A stretch of DNA of 64,000 nt from Amycolatopsis sp. A133 (GTDB lineage Bacteria > Actinomycetota > Actinomycetes > Mycobacteriales > Pseudonocardiaceae). The translations under genes and the position numbers were made by a program. The notes beneath the pieces are model-generated. The model saw only the letters and a list, made by a program, of their open reading frames with translations. It had not been told where the DNA came from and did not search any database. Positions 54,155 through 62,055 of this stretch are shown one piece after another. Every line of letters starts with the position of its first letter. Position 1 is the first letter of the stretch. The stretch lies in NCBI RefSeq assembly GCF_031082405.1, contig NZ_JAVHJU010000007.1, forward strand, positions 310,001 to 374,000, written 5' to 3'.

Positions 54155-55921
54155 ATGGGACTGCGCAGCGAAGCTTGGTTCAACAACCCCGCCGACCCCG
54201 GGATGACCGCCCTCTACCTCGAGCGGTACCTGAACTGGGGCCTGACGCGGGAGGAACTGCAGTCCGGCAAGCCGATCATCGGGATCGCGCAGACGGGCTC
54301 CGACCTCACCCCGTGCAACCGCCACCACCTGCAGCTCGCGGACCGGACCCGGGAAGGCATCCGCGAGGCGGGCGGGATCGCGATCGAGTTCCCGGTGCAC
54401 CCCATCCAGGAGACCGGCAAGCGCCCGACCGCGGCGCTGGACCGCAACCTCGCCTACCTCGGCCTGGTGGAGACGCTCTACGGCTACCCGATCGACGGCG
54501 TCGTGCTCACGACCGGCTGCGACAAGACGACCCCGGCGTGCCTGATGGCCGCCGCGACCGTCGACCTCCCCGCCATCGTGCTGTCCGGCGGGCCGATGCT
54601 CAACGGCTGGTACAACGGGGAGCGCACCGGGTCCGGCACCATCATCTGGAAGGCGCGGGAGCTGCTCGCCGCCGGCGAGATCGACGACGCCGGGTTCATG
54701 GAGCTCGTCGCGTCGTCCGCGCCGTCGCCGGGGCACTGCAACACGATGGGCACGGCGTCGACGATGAACGCGCTCGCCGAAGCGCTCGGGATGAGCCTGC
54801 CCGGCTGCGCGGCCATCCCGGCCCCGCACCGCGACCGGGCCCGGATGGCCTACCGGACCGGGCTGCGGATCGTCGAGATGGTCCGCGAGGACCTCAAGCC
54901 GTCGGACATCCTGACGCGCGAAGCGTTCGAGAACGCGATCGTGGTGAACTCCGCGATCGGCGGCTCGACCAACGCTCCCGTCCACATCAGTGCGATCGCC
55001 CGGCACATCGGGGTCGACCTGCCCCTCGGCGACTGGCAGCGGCTGGGCCACGCCGTCCCGCTGCTGGTCGACCTGCAGCCCGCGGGCAAGTACCTCGGCG
55101 AGGAGTTCCACCGCGCGGGCGGGGTCCCGGCGGTGGTGCACGAGCTGATGCGGCACGGGCTGGTCCACGAAGACGCGCCCACCGTCAACGGCCGCACGCT
55201 CGGCGACAACTGCCGCGCCGCCGAGGCCGGCGACCGGGACGTCATCCGCACCTTCGAGACCGCGCTCATGCCCGACGCCGGGTTCCTGGTGCTGAAGGGC
55301 AACCTCTTCGACGCGGCGATCATGAAATCGAGCGTGATCTCCCCGGAGTTCCGGCGGCGGTACCTCGCCGGCGACGTCTACGAGGGCACCGCGGTCGTCT
55401 TCGACGGCCCGGAGGACTACCACGCCCGCATCGACGACCCGGACCTCGGCGTCGACGAGCACTCGCTGCTGGTGATGCGCGGCACCGGCCCGCTCGGCTA
55501 CCCGGGATCCGCGGAGGTGGTGAACATGCGGCCGCCGGCGGAGCTGATCAAGCGGGGCGTGCACGAGCTGCCCTGCCTCGGCGACGGCCGCCAGTCCGGC
55601 ACCTCCGGGTCGCCGTCGATCCTCAACGCCTCCCCCGAAGCCGCGGCCGGCGGCGGGCTCGCCGTGCTGCGGACCGGGGACCGGGTCCGGATCGACCTGA
55701 GCGCCGGCACCGCGGACGTGCTCGTCGGCGACGACGAACTGGCGCGCCGCCGCGAGGAGCTCGCCGAGGCGGGCGGCTACCCGGTGCCCGGGTCGCAAAC
55801 GCCCTGGCAGGAGCTTCAGCGGTCGATGGTCGACCAGCTCTGCGACGGCATGGTGCTGCGTCCGGCGGTGGCGTACCAGCGCATCGCGGCCACGAAGGGG
55901 ATCCCCCGCCACAACCATTGA
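54155..55921 (+). CDS. IlvD/Edd family dehydratase, probable sugar-acid dehydratase
   Basis: The 588-residue protein has the iron-sulfur Cys ligands in [20 protein letters not shown] and [13 protein letters not shown]. The overall length and the sequence [16 protein letters not shown] near the C-terminus fit pentonate dehydratases (xylonate or arabonate type) rather than dihydroxy-acid dehydratase IlvD. It would remove water from an aldonic acid to give a 2-keto-3-deoxy acid. ATG 54155 is chosen because an upstream start would lie within the bglC terminator. It may handle sugar acids such as those made by LPMO-derived oxidation, which is speculative. Confidence 0.8.
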   Translation: MGLRSEAWFNNPADPGMTALYLERYLNWGLTREELQSGKPIIGIAQTGSDLTPCNRHHLQLADRTREGIREAGGIAIEFPVHPIQETGKRPTAALDRNLAYLGLVETLYGYPIDGVVLTTGCDKTTPACLMAAATVDLPAIVLSGGPMLNGWYNGERTGSGTIIWKARELLAAGEIDDAGFMELVASSAPSPGHCNTMGTASTMNALAEALGMSLPGCAAIPAPHRDRARMAYRTGLRIVEMVREDLKPSDILTREAFENAIVVNSAIGGSTNAPVHISAIARHIGVDLPLGDWQRLGHAVPLLVDLQPAGKYLGEEFHRAGGVPAVVHELMRHGLVHEDAPTVNGRTLGDNCRAAEAGDRDVIRTFETALMPDAGFLVLKGNLFDAAIMKSSVISPEFRRRYLAGDVYEGTAVVFDGPEDYHARIDDPDLGVDEHSLLVMRGTGPLGYPGSAEVVNMRPPAELIKRGVHELPCLGDGRQSGTSGSPSILNASPEAAAGGGLAVLRTGDRVRIDLSAGTADVLVGDDELARRREELAEAGGYPVPGSQTPWQELQRSMVDQLCDGMVLRPAVAYQRIAATKGIPRHNH

Positions 55922-55987
55922 CTTTTCCCGCATGGCCCGCGGGGAAAACGGGTATCCCCAGCGGTAGCCGAGGCGAGGAGGCCCATC

Positions 55988-56296
55988 ATGCTCCCGGATC
56001 GAGAACGCCACGCCCTCCGCGAAATCGAGGCCGAGCTGCGAGCGAGCGATCCCGCGTTCGCCGCCGCTTTCAGCGGGCGTGAGCTGCGCTCCCCCCGACG
56101 CTGGAGCCTGCTGCTGGTGCTGTGCGACATCACCGCGGTGATGATGCTGCTCGTCGGCCTGTTCGCCCGCGACGCCGCCCTCGTGCTGTGGGGCACGGTG
56201 AGCGCGGGCGCGCTGGTGGCCTGGCACATCGCCCGCGCCGAGTCGGTCCGGGAATCCACTGAGGACGGTGCCGCCCCGGCCACCGAAGCGCCCTGA
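55988..56296 (+). CDS. DUF3040 family small membrane protein
   Basis: The 102-residue protein starts MLPDRERHALREIEAELRASDPAFA, the DUF3040 signature, followed by two transmembrane helices (about 40-58 and 62-80). The function of the family is unknown. A GGAGG ribosome site lies upstream, and a GGGTAT element at 55950-55955 could be part of a SigB-type promoter, though no good -35 is present. It is followed by a strong terminator. Confidence 0.85.
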   Translation: MLPDRERHALREIEAELRASDPAFAAAFSGRELRSPRRWSLLLVLCDITAVMMLLVGLFARDAALVLWGTVSAGALVAWHIARAESVRESTEDGAAPATEAP

Positions 56297-56302
56297 CGCG
56301 CA

Positions 56303-56352
56303 GCGCAGAACGGCCGCCCCCGATCCTCGCGCCGGGGGCGGCCGTTCTGCGC
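56303..56352. terminator. Perfect 20-bp hairpin, bidirectional terminator
   Basis: The arms 56303-56322 and 56333-56352 are exact reverse complements with a 10-nt loop, between the convergent DUF3040 and CBS genes. Confidence 0.82.
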
Positions 56353-56362
56353 AGGGGGTCGT

Positions 56363-56779
56363 TCAGTCGTAGGACAGGGCCTCGACCAGCTCACCGGCAC
56401 TCGGGTTCGACAGGGCCCGGGCCACGTCGGCCTGGGCGACGATCCCGACGAGGTCGTGCCCGTCGATCACCGGCAGCCGGCGGACGCGGTGCTCGGACAT
56501 GGTGCGCAGGATCTCCTGGGCGTCGTCGTCCGCGCCGATCGTCACGACCTCGCCCTGGGCGAGGTCGCCGACGTGGACCGCGCGCGGGTCCTTGCCCTCG
56601 GCCAGGACCTTCACCACGATGTCGCGGTCGGTGATCATGCCCTTCAGCCGGTTGTCCTCGCCGCAGATCGGCAGGGCACCGACGTTCTTCTGCGCCATGG
56701 TGACCGCGGCGTCGTGCACGGTGTCGGACTCCCGGGCGCAGGTCGCGTCCGACGTCATGATGTCGCGTGCGGTGGTCAT
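56363..56779 (-). CDS. Tandem CBS domain protein (Hrp1-like)
   Basis: The 138-residue protein is almost entirely two CBS motifs: MTTARDIMTSDATCARESDTVHDAAVTM with GALPICGEDNRLKGMITDRDIV, then VVTIGADDDAQEIL with RRLPVIDGHDLVGIVAQADVA. Free-standing CBS pairs bind adenosyl ligands, and the mycobacterial homologue Hrp1 is induced by hypoxia and stress. A SigB-like promoter (56812-56837) and an AAAGGAG ribosome site lie upstream. Confidence 0.88.
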   Translation of the reverse strand: MTTARDIMTSDATCARESDTVHDAAVTMAQKNVGALPICGEDNRLKGMITDRDIVVKVLAEGKDPRAVHVGDLAQGEVVTIGADDDAQEILRTMSEHRVRRLPVIDGHDLVGIVAQADVARALSNPSAGELVEALSYD

Positions 56780-56811
56780 CGTGAACTCCTTTCCCTGGGC
56801 GGTGGTTTCGG

Positions 56812-56837
56812 CTACCCGGGCCGGGCGGGTTTACCCC
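56812..56837 (-). promoter_or_regulatory. Possible SigB-type promoter for the CBS gene
   Basis: On the minus strand GGGGT, a 15-nt spacer and GGGTAG are followed 32 bases later by the CBS start. The spacing matches the other SigB-like promoters nearby, but the -35 element is poor. Confidence 0.4.
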
Positions 56838-56864
56838 TGCCCCGGGCGGGGAATTTCCGGGCAC

Positions 56865-57497
56865 ATGCCGGATTCCCGCGGTGCCGAGCCGCCGGACACC
56901 ACCGACCTCGATCGCCTGCGGTCGGCGGCGTCCGGCTGCCAGGGCTGCCCCCTCCACCAGGACGCCACGCAGACCGTCTTCGGCGAGGGCCCGGCCGGGG
57001 CGAAGGTCCTCGTCGTCGGCGAGCAGCCCGGCGACAAGGAGGACCTCGCGGGCGAGCCGTTCGTCGGGCCCGCGGGGAAGCTGCTGGACCGCGCCTTCGA
57101 GGAAGCCGGGTTCGACCGGGGCTCGTTGTACGTCACCAACGCGGTCAAGCACTTCAAGTTCAAGCGCGACGAGCGCGGGAAGCGCCGGATCCACCAGAAG
57201 CCGGGCCGCACGGAGGTGGTCGCGTGCCGCCCGTGGCTGCTGGCGGAGCTGCGCGCGGTCGGCCCGGAGCTGGTGCTGCTGCTGGGCGCGACGGCCGCGC
57301 AGTCGTTGCTGGGCCCGAAGTTCCGGCTCACCGCCCACCGCGGAGAGCCCGTCGAACCGCCGGCGGAGCTGGCCGGGCTGGTCCCGTCGGCGGTGGCGAC
57401 GGTCCACCCGTCGGCGGTGCTGCGGGCTCCGGACCGCGACGACGCCTACGCGGCCTTCGTCGCCGACCTGCAGGCCGCGGCGAAGCTGCTCGGCTGA
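56865..57497 (+). CDS. UdgX-type uracil-DNA glycosylase
   Basis: The 210-residue protein is a family-4-like uracil-DNA glycosylase. It has Cys25 and Cys28 (CQGC) for the iron-sulfur cluster, motif A GEQPGDKED (residues 52-60), the UdgX-specific R-loop KRRIHQKPGR with His110, and motif VATVHPSAVLR. In mycobacterial UdgX the matching His forms a covalent bond with the uracil-excised sugar, so the same suicide chemistry is expected. ATG 56865 gives the expected N-terminus. It converges with the Ku gene region; their shared surroundings suggest a DNA-damage role. Confidence 0.9.
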   Translation: MPDSRGAEPPDTTDLDRLRSAASGCQGCPLHQDATQTVFGEGPAGAKVLVVGEQPGDKEDLAGEPFVGPAGKLLDRAFEEAGFDRGSLYVTNAVKHFKFKRDERGKRRIHQKPGRTEVVACRPWLLAELRAVGPELVLLLGATAAQSLLGPKFRLTAHRGEPVEPPAELAGLVPSAVATVHPSAVLRAPDRDDAYAAFVADLQAAAKLLG

Positions 57498-57601
57498 CGC
57501 TTCGCGTACTCGTTGCGGTTGGCGTCCAGGAAGATCCGGTCGCCGCCGCCCGGCTTGCGCTCGAAGATCCGGTCCCGGTCGGAGAACAGGCAGCCGCTCA
57601 C
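57446..57601 (-). CDS. Possible 51-codon gene coupled to ku and antisense to the udgX end
   Basis: A GTG at 57599-57601 overlaps the ku stop by 4 bp (GTGA) and opens 51 codons. The visible pattern is a twofold repeat: CLFSDRDRIFERKPGGG then DRIFLDANRNEYAKR. The last 52 bases run antisense to the end of udgX. The coupling and the repeated DRIF motif suggest a real small gene, but it could be chance. Confidence 0.35.
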   Translation of the reverse strand: MSGCLFSDRDRIFERKPGGGDRIFLDANRNEYAKRQPSSFAAACRSATKAA

Positions 57602-58533
57602 GACGCCTTCAGCGCCTTCTCCAGCTCGGCGCGCGTCATCTTCGACCGGCCCTTCACGCCCTGCTCGCGGGCCAGCTTGTCCAGGTCCGACTTCGACAGC
57701 TCGGAAAGCCGGGGCTTCTTCGCGGTCTTCTTTTTCGGTTCCCTGCCGCCGCCGCTCTTGCGGTTCTTCACGCTGCGCGAGAGTGCCTCGAACAGGTCGA
57801 CGACGTCGGCCGAGGGCTCCGGCTCCGCTTCGTGGGCGATCTCCTTGCCCGCTTCCTTGGCCTTGATCAGCTCTTCGACGCGCTTCGAGTACTCGTCGCG
57901 GTAGTCCTCGGGCTTCCACGGCGCGGTCATCTCGTCGACCAGCGCGAGCGCCATGTCGAGCTCCTTGGGCCGCGGCTTCGGCAGCTCCGGCAGCTTGCCC
58001 ATGACGTCCTTCGGCTTCCGCAGGTCGGCGACGAAGTGCAGCGTGTTGAGCACCATGACGTCTTCGCCCGCGCGGACCGCCGCGAGGTATTCCTTGCCGC
58101 GCAGCACGAACTTCGCGACGCCGGCCTTTTCGCTGCGGTCCATCGCCTGCAGCAGCAGGCCGTACGCCTTGGCGAAGTCCTCCTTCGCCGGCTTGAGCCA
58201 GTACGTCTTGTCGAAGAACCACGGGTCGATCTCGTCGAGCTCGACGAACTGCTCGATGTCGATCCGGCGGGAGCGCTCGGGGGCGATCTCGTCCAGCTCG
58301 TCCGGTTCGACGAGCACGTGGTCGCCGCCGCCGAGGTCGTAGCCCTTGACGATCTCGTCCTGGGTCACCTCGTCGCCGGTCCGCTCGTTGACCCGCCGGT
58401 TGCGGATCCGGTCCGACGTCCCGCGTTCGAACTGGTGGAAGTGGATCGTGTGGTCCGCCACCGCCGGGTACAGCTCCACCGGCACGGTGACCAGTCCCAG
58501 GCTCAGCGCGCCGCTCCACACCGGTCGGGCCAT
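57598..58533 (-). CDS. ku: DNA end-binding protein Ku
   Basis: The 311-residue protein has the complete bacterial Ku core: MARPVWSGALSLGLVTVPVELYPA, LVEPDELDEIAPERSRRIDIEQFV, and GVAKFVLRGKEYLAAVRAGEDVMVLNTL. A Lys-rich extension follows and ends with a SAP/Rho-N-like helix pair (LDKLAREQGVKGRSKMTRAELEKAL broken over about residues 283-307). Ku binds double-strand breaks and recruits LigD for non-homologous end joining. LigD is not in the window. It is 19 bp downstream of a small gene with a SigB-like promoter, so it is probably part of a stress regulon. Confidence 0.95.
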   Translation of the reverse strand: MARPVWSGALSLGLVTVPVELYPAVADHTIHFHQFERGTSDRIRNRRVNERTGDEVTQDEIVKGYDLGGGDHVLVEPDELDEIAPERSRRIDIEQFVELDEIDPWFFDKTYWLKPAKEDFAKAYGLLLQAMDRSEKAGVAKFVLRGKEYLAAVRAGEDVMVLNTLHFVADLRKPKDVMGKLPELPKPRPKELDMALALVDEMTAPWKPEDYRDEYSKRVEELIKAKEAGKEIAHEAEPEPSADVVDLFEALSRSVKNRKSGGGREPKKKTAKKPRLSELSKSDLDKLAREQGVKGRSKMTRAELEKALKAS

Positions 58534-58552
58534 GTCGTCCTCCTCGCCCGGC

Positions 58553-58750
58553 TCAGGCGACGTCGCTGGCGCGGCGGCCGGTCCGGTGCAGCCCGAGCAT
58601 GTCCAGCAGCCGGGCGCAGTCCTCGGGGTCCTTGGCCCGCGCGGCCACGGCCAGTGCCGCCTTGCGACGGGTGCGCTCCTGCTCCGGGGAGTTCCCGCCG
58701 TCGGCGAGCAGGTCCGCCACCGGCCGCAGATCGTTGCGCTTGTCCCGCAT
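58553..58750 (-). CDS. Small charged protein upstream of ku
   Basis: The 65-residue protein starts MRDKRNDLRPVADLLADG and is mainly helical, with CARLLDMLGLH near its end. A GGAGGGGAG ribosome site precedes ATG 58750; the open frame further upstream would cross the promoter. Together with ku it forms a two-gene unit under the SigB-type promoter at 58797-58822. Function unknown. Confidence 0.6.
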   Translation of the reverse strand: MRDKRNDLRPVADLLADGGNSPEQERTRRKAALAVAARAKDPEDCARLLDMLGLHRTGRRASDVA

Positions 58751-58796
58751 CTCGTGCTCCCCTCCGGAAATCCCCGGTGAACCGTTCGCGGGCGGG

Positions 58797-58822
58797 TTAC
58801 CCCGGATCACCGCGCGCGACAC
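58797..58822 (-). promoter_or_regulatory. SigB-type promoter for the small gene and ku
   Basis: On the minus strand GTGTC, a 15-nt spacer and GGGTAA lie 47 bases before the start of the small gene. The same GTGTC-N15-GGGTA arrangement occurs at 62020-62045. Confidence 0.6.
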
Positions 58823-58939
58823 CGGTGTCCCCTAAGGAGGCAACTAAGACCGCTCCCACTAGGCCGAACGAGTGAATTCGCCCGGTTCCGGCCCCGGACA
58901 CGGCAAGGTGGTGAGATCCACGTCACAGCAGGAGGCCGG

Positions 58940-59152
58940 ATGGGCACCCAGCTCCGCATCAGCCGCGAGGACGGCTCACTGCCCTGCGAGGTCTGCGGCT
59001 TCCCGACCATGCACGTCGCCAAGCTCGTCGCCGACGACGGAACGGTGCTCGGCCGCACTCTGGTGTGCACGACCTGCCAGCGCAGCAAGCACCACCCCGA
59101 ACCGGCCGCCGTCGAGTCCGAGGCACCCCCCGACGAGGTGCCCGCCGGCTAG
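58940..59152 (+). CDS. Small zinc-ribbon-like protein
   Basis: The 70-residue protein has two CxxC pairs, LPCEVCGFP (about 15-18) and LVCTTCQRSK (about 43-46), which would form one zinc ribbon. The C-terminus is acidic and Pro-rich. AGGAGG lies eight bases before ATG 58940. Function unknown; it may bind nucleic acid or act as a small regulator. The stop is one base from the end of the convergent GAF-ANTAR gene. Confidence 0.65.
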   Translation: MGTQLRISREDGSLPCEVCGFPTMHVAKLVADDGTVLGRTLVCTTCQRSKHHPEPAAVESEAPPDEVPAG

Positions 59153-59153
59153 C

Positions 59154-59885
59154 TCACGCCGTCGTCGTCGCCACCGCCGCGACGAACTCCGCCGCCACCT
59201 CGTGGAGCTTCCGGTTGCCGTCTTGAGAGCGCTTCACCAGCCGCTGGAACGCTTCCTCGGCGGTGATCCGGTGCGCGGCCATGAGGATGCCCTTGGCCTG
59301 GTCGATCACCGCCCGGGTCTCCAGCGCCCGGTTGAGCTGGTCGACCAGCTCCCGGGCCGCGAAGTACCGCCGCGCGCTGCGCAGGCCGAACACCACGGTC
59401 GCCGTGTACAGCTCGAGGATCTTGGTGCTCAGCTCGCTGAACCCGTGCTCGCCGAACCCGAACAGGTTCACCGCGCCGGACATGTCCTCGTCCACCGTCA
59501 GCGGCGCGGCGAGGAAACTGGCCACGCCGAGCTGGGCGGCCGACGTCACGAACTGCGGCCACAGGTCCCCGACCGCGCCGACGCCGACGCGGACCGGCTG
59601 GCCGGTCTCCGCGGCGCGCAGGCACGGCCCGTCCCCGATCCGGTACTGCTCACGGTCGAAGTTCACCGCCCGCTGGTCGGTGCTGGCCACCGTCTCCGGC
59701 ACCCCGTCGCGGACCAGGGTGATGCTCGCCATGTCGGCCCCCGGCACCACCTGCACGGCGTGGTCGCACACCGCCTGCAGCATCTGGCCCAGGTCGAGCC
59801 CGCTGTCCAGCATCGCGGTCAGCGACTCCATCGCGAGCGTGACCTCGTCCAGCCGCGCGATGAGCTGCTCATGGCCGCCCGTCAT
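59154..59885 (-). CDS. GAF and ANTAR domain regulator
   Basis: The 243-residue protein has a GAF sensor domain (about 22-165, with DMASITLVRDGVPETVAS, GDGPCLRAAETGQPVRVG and SFLAAPLTVDEDMSGAVNLFG) and a C-terminal ANTAR domain (about 185-235, TRAVIDQAKGILMAAHRITAEEAFQRL). ANTAR proteins bind paired hairpins in RNA to prevent termination; such targets were not found here. The GAF domain probably senses a small ligand or redox signal. ATG 59885 is used, since upstream codons are not starts. Confidence 0.88.
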   Translation of the reverse strand: MTGGHEQLIARLDEVTLAMESLTAMLDSGLDLGQMLQAVCDHAVQVVPGADMASITLVRDGVPETVASTDQRAVNFDREQYRIGDGPCLRAAETGQPVRVGVGAVGDLWPQFVTSAAQLGVASFLAAPLTVDEDMSGAVNLFGFGEHGFSELSTKILELYTATVVFGLRSARRYFAARELVDQLNRALETRAVIDQAKGILMAAHRITAEEAFQRLVKRSQDGNRKLHEVAAEFVAAVATTTA

Positions 59886-60180
59886 CCTGGTGACGCCCCT
59901 CCCTCGTTCTTCGGGGCGCTCTGGACCAGGGAGGACCCGGGCGCGCGCCACTAGTGGGCCGCTAGCGCTTTAACGGGTCCAGCGCGAGATTACTGCATCG
60001 CGACCGGGCCGGGCACGAGCGGTCACCGCCGCGACGCGGCACACGCCCGTTCGGAGCAACGGCGGTTGCGGCCCGTGGGCGCGGGGTTAGTCTCGGTGGA
60101 CACGGTTCAACCAGCAGCCGCTCGAACTCCCCCGAGCGCGGCGCTGCGGCCGCGCCGCATCAGAACGGCGGTGAACCGGC

Positions 60181-60546
60181 ATGAACCTCCCCCGAGCCCG
60201 GCACCCGGGCCTGCGGCTGCGCACGGCGTGGCCCGCTCCGCACGCGGTCCTGGTGACCGCCCGCGGCGATCTCGACAGCGCGACGGCGGGCGACCTGGCC
60301 ACGCTGCTCTCCGACCGCCTCCGGGCGACACCGGAGCGGCTGGTGGTCGATCTGTCCGAAGTGGACTTCCTCGGCGTGGCCGGTGTCCGGGTGCTGCTGC
60401 ACGCGGCCCTGCAGGCCGGGCAGGCGGGCACCGAGCTGCTCGTGGTCACCGGGACGAACCCGATGGTCCGCCGCGCCTTGCGGGTGACCGGGGCGGACCG
60501 GCAGCTCGCGCTGACCGATCGACGCCCCGCCCCGGCCCCGGCCTGA
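60181..60546 (+). CDS. STAS domain protein (anti-sigma antagonist-like) lacking the phosphorylatable Ser
   Basis: The 121-residue protein is a single STAS domain: VTARGDLDSATAGDLATLL, then VVDLSEVDFLGVAGVRVLLHA and a final helix. In SpoIIAA/RsbV proteins the DSSG motif carries the Ser that is phosphorylated; here the equivalent residues are G65-V66-A67-G68. It could be a constitutively active antagonist or a structural STAS protein. The nearby RsbW-like and sigma genes make partner switching a plausible context. The 295-bp stretch before it shows no gene. Confidence 0.8.
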   Translation: MNLPRARHPGLRLRTAWPAPHAVLVTARGDLDSATAGDLATLLSDRLRATPERLVVDLSEVDFLGVAGVRVLLHAALQAGQAGTELLVVTGTNPMVRRALRVTGADRQLALTDRRPAPAPA

Positions 60547-60577
60547 CCCGGCGGCTGCTGTCCCTGCCCTCGTGAAC

Positions 60578-61543
60578 TCAGCCGCGCAATGCCGGGAGCA
60601 ACTCCTTTTCGGCGAAGTCGAGGAAGCCGTCCTGCTGGTCACCACCGATCTGGACCAGCGCGACGTCGGTGAAGCCCGCCTTCTCGAACTCGCGCACCGC
60701 CTCGGCGATCGGCTCGACGTCGGGGCCGCACGGGATCGAGCCGGCGACGTCCTCCTCGCGGACGAACTGCGTCGCGCCGGCGAACCCGGCCGGTCCGGGG
60801 AGCTCGGCGTTGACCTTCCAGCCGCCGGCGAACCACCGGAACTGCGCGTGCGCCCGCTTGACCGCGGCGTCGCGGTCGGTGCCCCACGACACGGGCAGCT
60901 GCCCGACCTTGCGGCTCGGCGCGCCACCGAGCCGGGTGGCGTCCCATTCCCGGGACAGCTCCGCCTTCGGTTCGACGGCGATCATCACGTCGGCGACCGG
61001 GGCGAACCGCTGGACCGACTGCGAGCCGGACACGGCGACCCCGATCGGGACCCGCCGCTCCGGCAGGTCCCACAGCTTCGCCGAGTCGACGCGGAAGTGC
61101 TTGCCGTCGTAGTTGAAATAGCCGCCGTCGAACAGGCCGCCGATGATCTGCACGGCTTCGGCCAGCATCTCGTGCCGGACGTTGGCCGGCGGCCAGCCGC
61201 GGCCGACGACGTGTTCGTTGAGGTTCTCGCCCGCGCCGAGGCCGAGGGTGAACCGGCCGTTGGAGAGGGCCTGCACGGTCGCCGCCTTCTGGGCCACCAC
61301 CGCCGGGTGGTAGCGCATGGTCGGGCAGGTCACGTACGTCATCAGCTCGGCGCGCTCGGTCACCTGCGTGACCGCGCCCAGCACGGCCCAGGCGTACGGC
61401 GCGTGGCCCTGTTCGTCCAGCCAGGGCGAGTAGTGGTCGCTCATGACCTCGAAGTCGAAGCCGGCCTGTTCCGCACCGGCGGCGAACCGGACCAGGTCGC
61501 CCGGGCCCGCCTGCTCGGTCATCAAGGTGTAGCCGATCCGCAT
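60578..61543 (-). CDS. LLM-class F420-dependent oxidoreductase (FGD-like)
   Basis: The 321-residue protein is a luciferase-like TIM barrel: MRIGYTLMTEQAGPGDLVRFA, FDFEVMSDHYSPWLDEQGHAPYAW, RYHPAVVAQKAAT and LSNGRFTLGLGAGENLNEHVVG. These blocks, including the His of SDHYSPW, resemble F420-dependent glucose-6-phosphate dehydrogenase and its relatives. Cofactor F420 is therefore expected, but the substrate is unknown. The ATG at 61541-61543 has GAGGAGGGG upstream. A SigB-type promoter lies at 61572-61597. Confidence 0.85.
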   Translation of the reverse strand: MRIGYTLMTEQAGPGDLVRFAAGAEQAGFDFEVMSDHYSPWLDEQGHAPYAWAVLGAVTQVTERAELMTYVTCPTMRYHPAVVAQKAATVQALSNGRFTLGLGAGENLNEHVVGRGWPPANVRHEMLAEAVQIIGGLFDGGYFNYDGKHFRVDSAKLWDLPERRVPIGVAVSGSQSVQRFAPVADVMIAVEPKAELSREWDATRLGGAPSRKVGQLPVSWGTDRDAAVKRAHAQFRWFAGGWKVNAELPGPAGFAGATQFVREEDVAGSIPCGPDVEPIAEAVREFEKAGFTDVALVQIGGDQQDGFLDFAEKELLPALRG

Positions 61544-61571
61544 CGGCCCCTCCTCTCGCTCGGCCCTCCGC

Positions 61572-61597
61572 GTACCCGTCCCCGGCGGCCGGTAACC
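61572..61597 (-). promoter_or_regulatory. SigB-type promoter for the F420-type gene
   Basis: On the minus strand GGTTA, a 15-nt spacer and GGGTAC stand about 30 bases before the start of the oxidoreductase gene. Confidence 0.6.
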
Positions 61598-61610
61598 CGC
61601 CCGACCGGGA

Positions 61611-61636
61611 CGTTTACCGGGTGATCGAACGGGTAC
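61611..61636 (+). promoter_or_regulatory. SigB-type promoter for the small basic protein gene
   Basis: CGTTT, a 15-nt spacer and GGGTAC match the classical SigB/SigF pattern GTTT-N15-GGGTA. It lies 27 bases before ATG 61664, back to back with the minus-strand promoter at 61572-61597. Confidence 0.7.
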
Positions 61637-61663
61637 CCGCCCCGCGAGACGAAGGGAGCGGGC

Positions 61664-61993
61664 ATGCCTCAGTCGTGGAGCGGCAAGCGCGAGCGCCAGT
61701 ATGAGCACGTCAAGGACTCGGCCGAGGAACGCGGCGCGAGCACAAAACGGGCCAAGGAGATCGCCGCCAGGACGGTGAACAAGAACCGCGCGCAGTCGGG
61801 CGAGTCCCGGCAGGCCAGCAAGACGTCCCTGAAGGACAAGTCGCCGCAGCAGCGCGGCGGGGAGCGGTCCGGCAACCGCAAGGGCCCGGGCGGCCCGACG
61901 AAGGACCAGCTCTACAACGAGGCGAAGAAGCGGAAGATCGACGGCCGGTCGAAGATGACCAAGAAGGAACTCGAACGGGCGCTGGGCCGGTGA
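61664..61993 (+). CDS. Small basic protein with Rho-N/SAP-like C-terminus (plasmid stabilisation-like)
   Basis: The 109-residue protein has a charged N-terminal part (MPQSWSGKRERQYEHVKDSA) and a Gly/Arg/Lys-rich middle. Its C-terminal helix pair reads KDQLYNEAKKRKIDGRSKMT then KKELERALG. The latter is nearly the same as the C-terminus of the Ku protein in this window (GRSKMTRAELEKAL). Proteins of this shape are often annotated as plasmid stabilisation proteins. DNA or RNA binding is likely from the basic charge. It has a strong SigB-type promoter and a GAAGGGAG ribosome site. Confidence 0.75.
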   Translation: MPQSWSGKRERQYEHVKDSAEERGASTKRAKEIAARTVNKNRAQSGESRQASKTSLKDKSPQQRGGERSGNRKGPGGPTKDQLYNEAKKRKIDGRSKMTKKELERALGR

Positions 61994-62019
61994 CAAAACC
62001 CGAAATTCCCGACCACGAA

Positions 62020-62045
62020 GTGTCAGCATTCCCCCAGATGGGTAG
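62020..62045 (+). promoter_or_regulatory. SigB-type promoter for rsbW-like and sigma genes
   Basis: GTGTC, a 15-nt spacer and GGGTAG lie ten bases before ATG 62056, so transcription would begin almost at the start codon. The same promoter type in front of the sigma operon indicates autoregulation. Confidence 0.6.
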
Positions 62046-62055
62046 TACCTCGCGC

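Noticed and set aside
58271..58278. GAGCGCTC inside the ku gene as a CebR site
   Set aside because: Only the 8-bp core matches, it lies within coding sequence, and no cellulose gene is near. Similar cores at 25254 and 59227 were rejected for the same reason.
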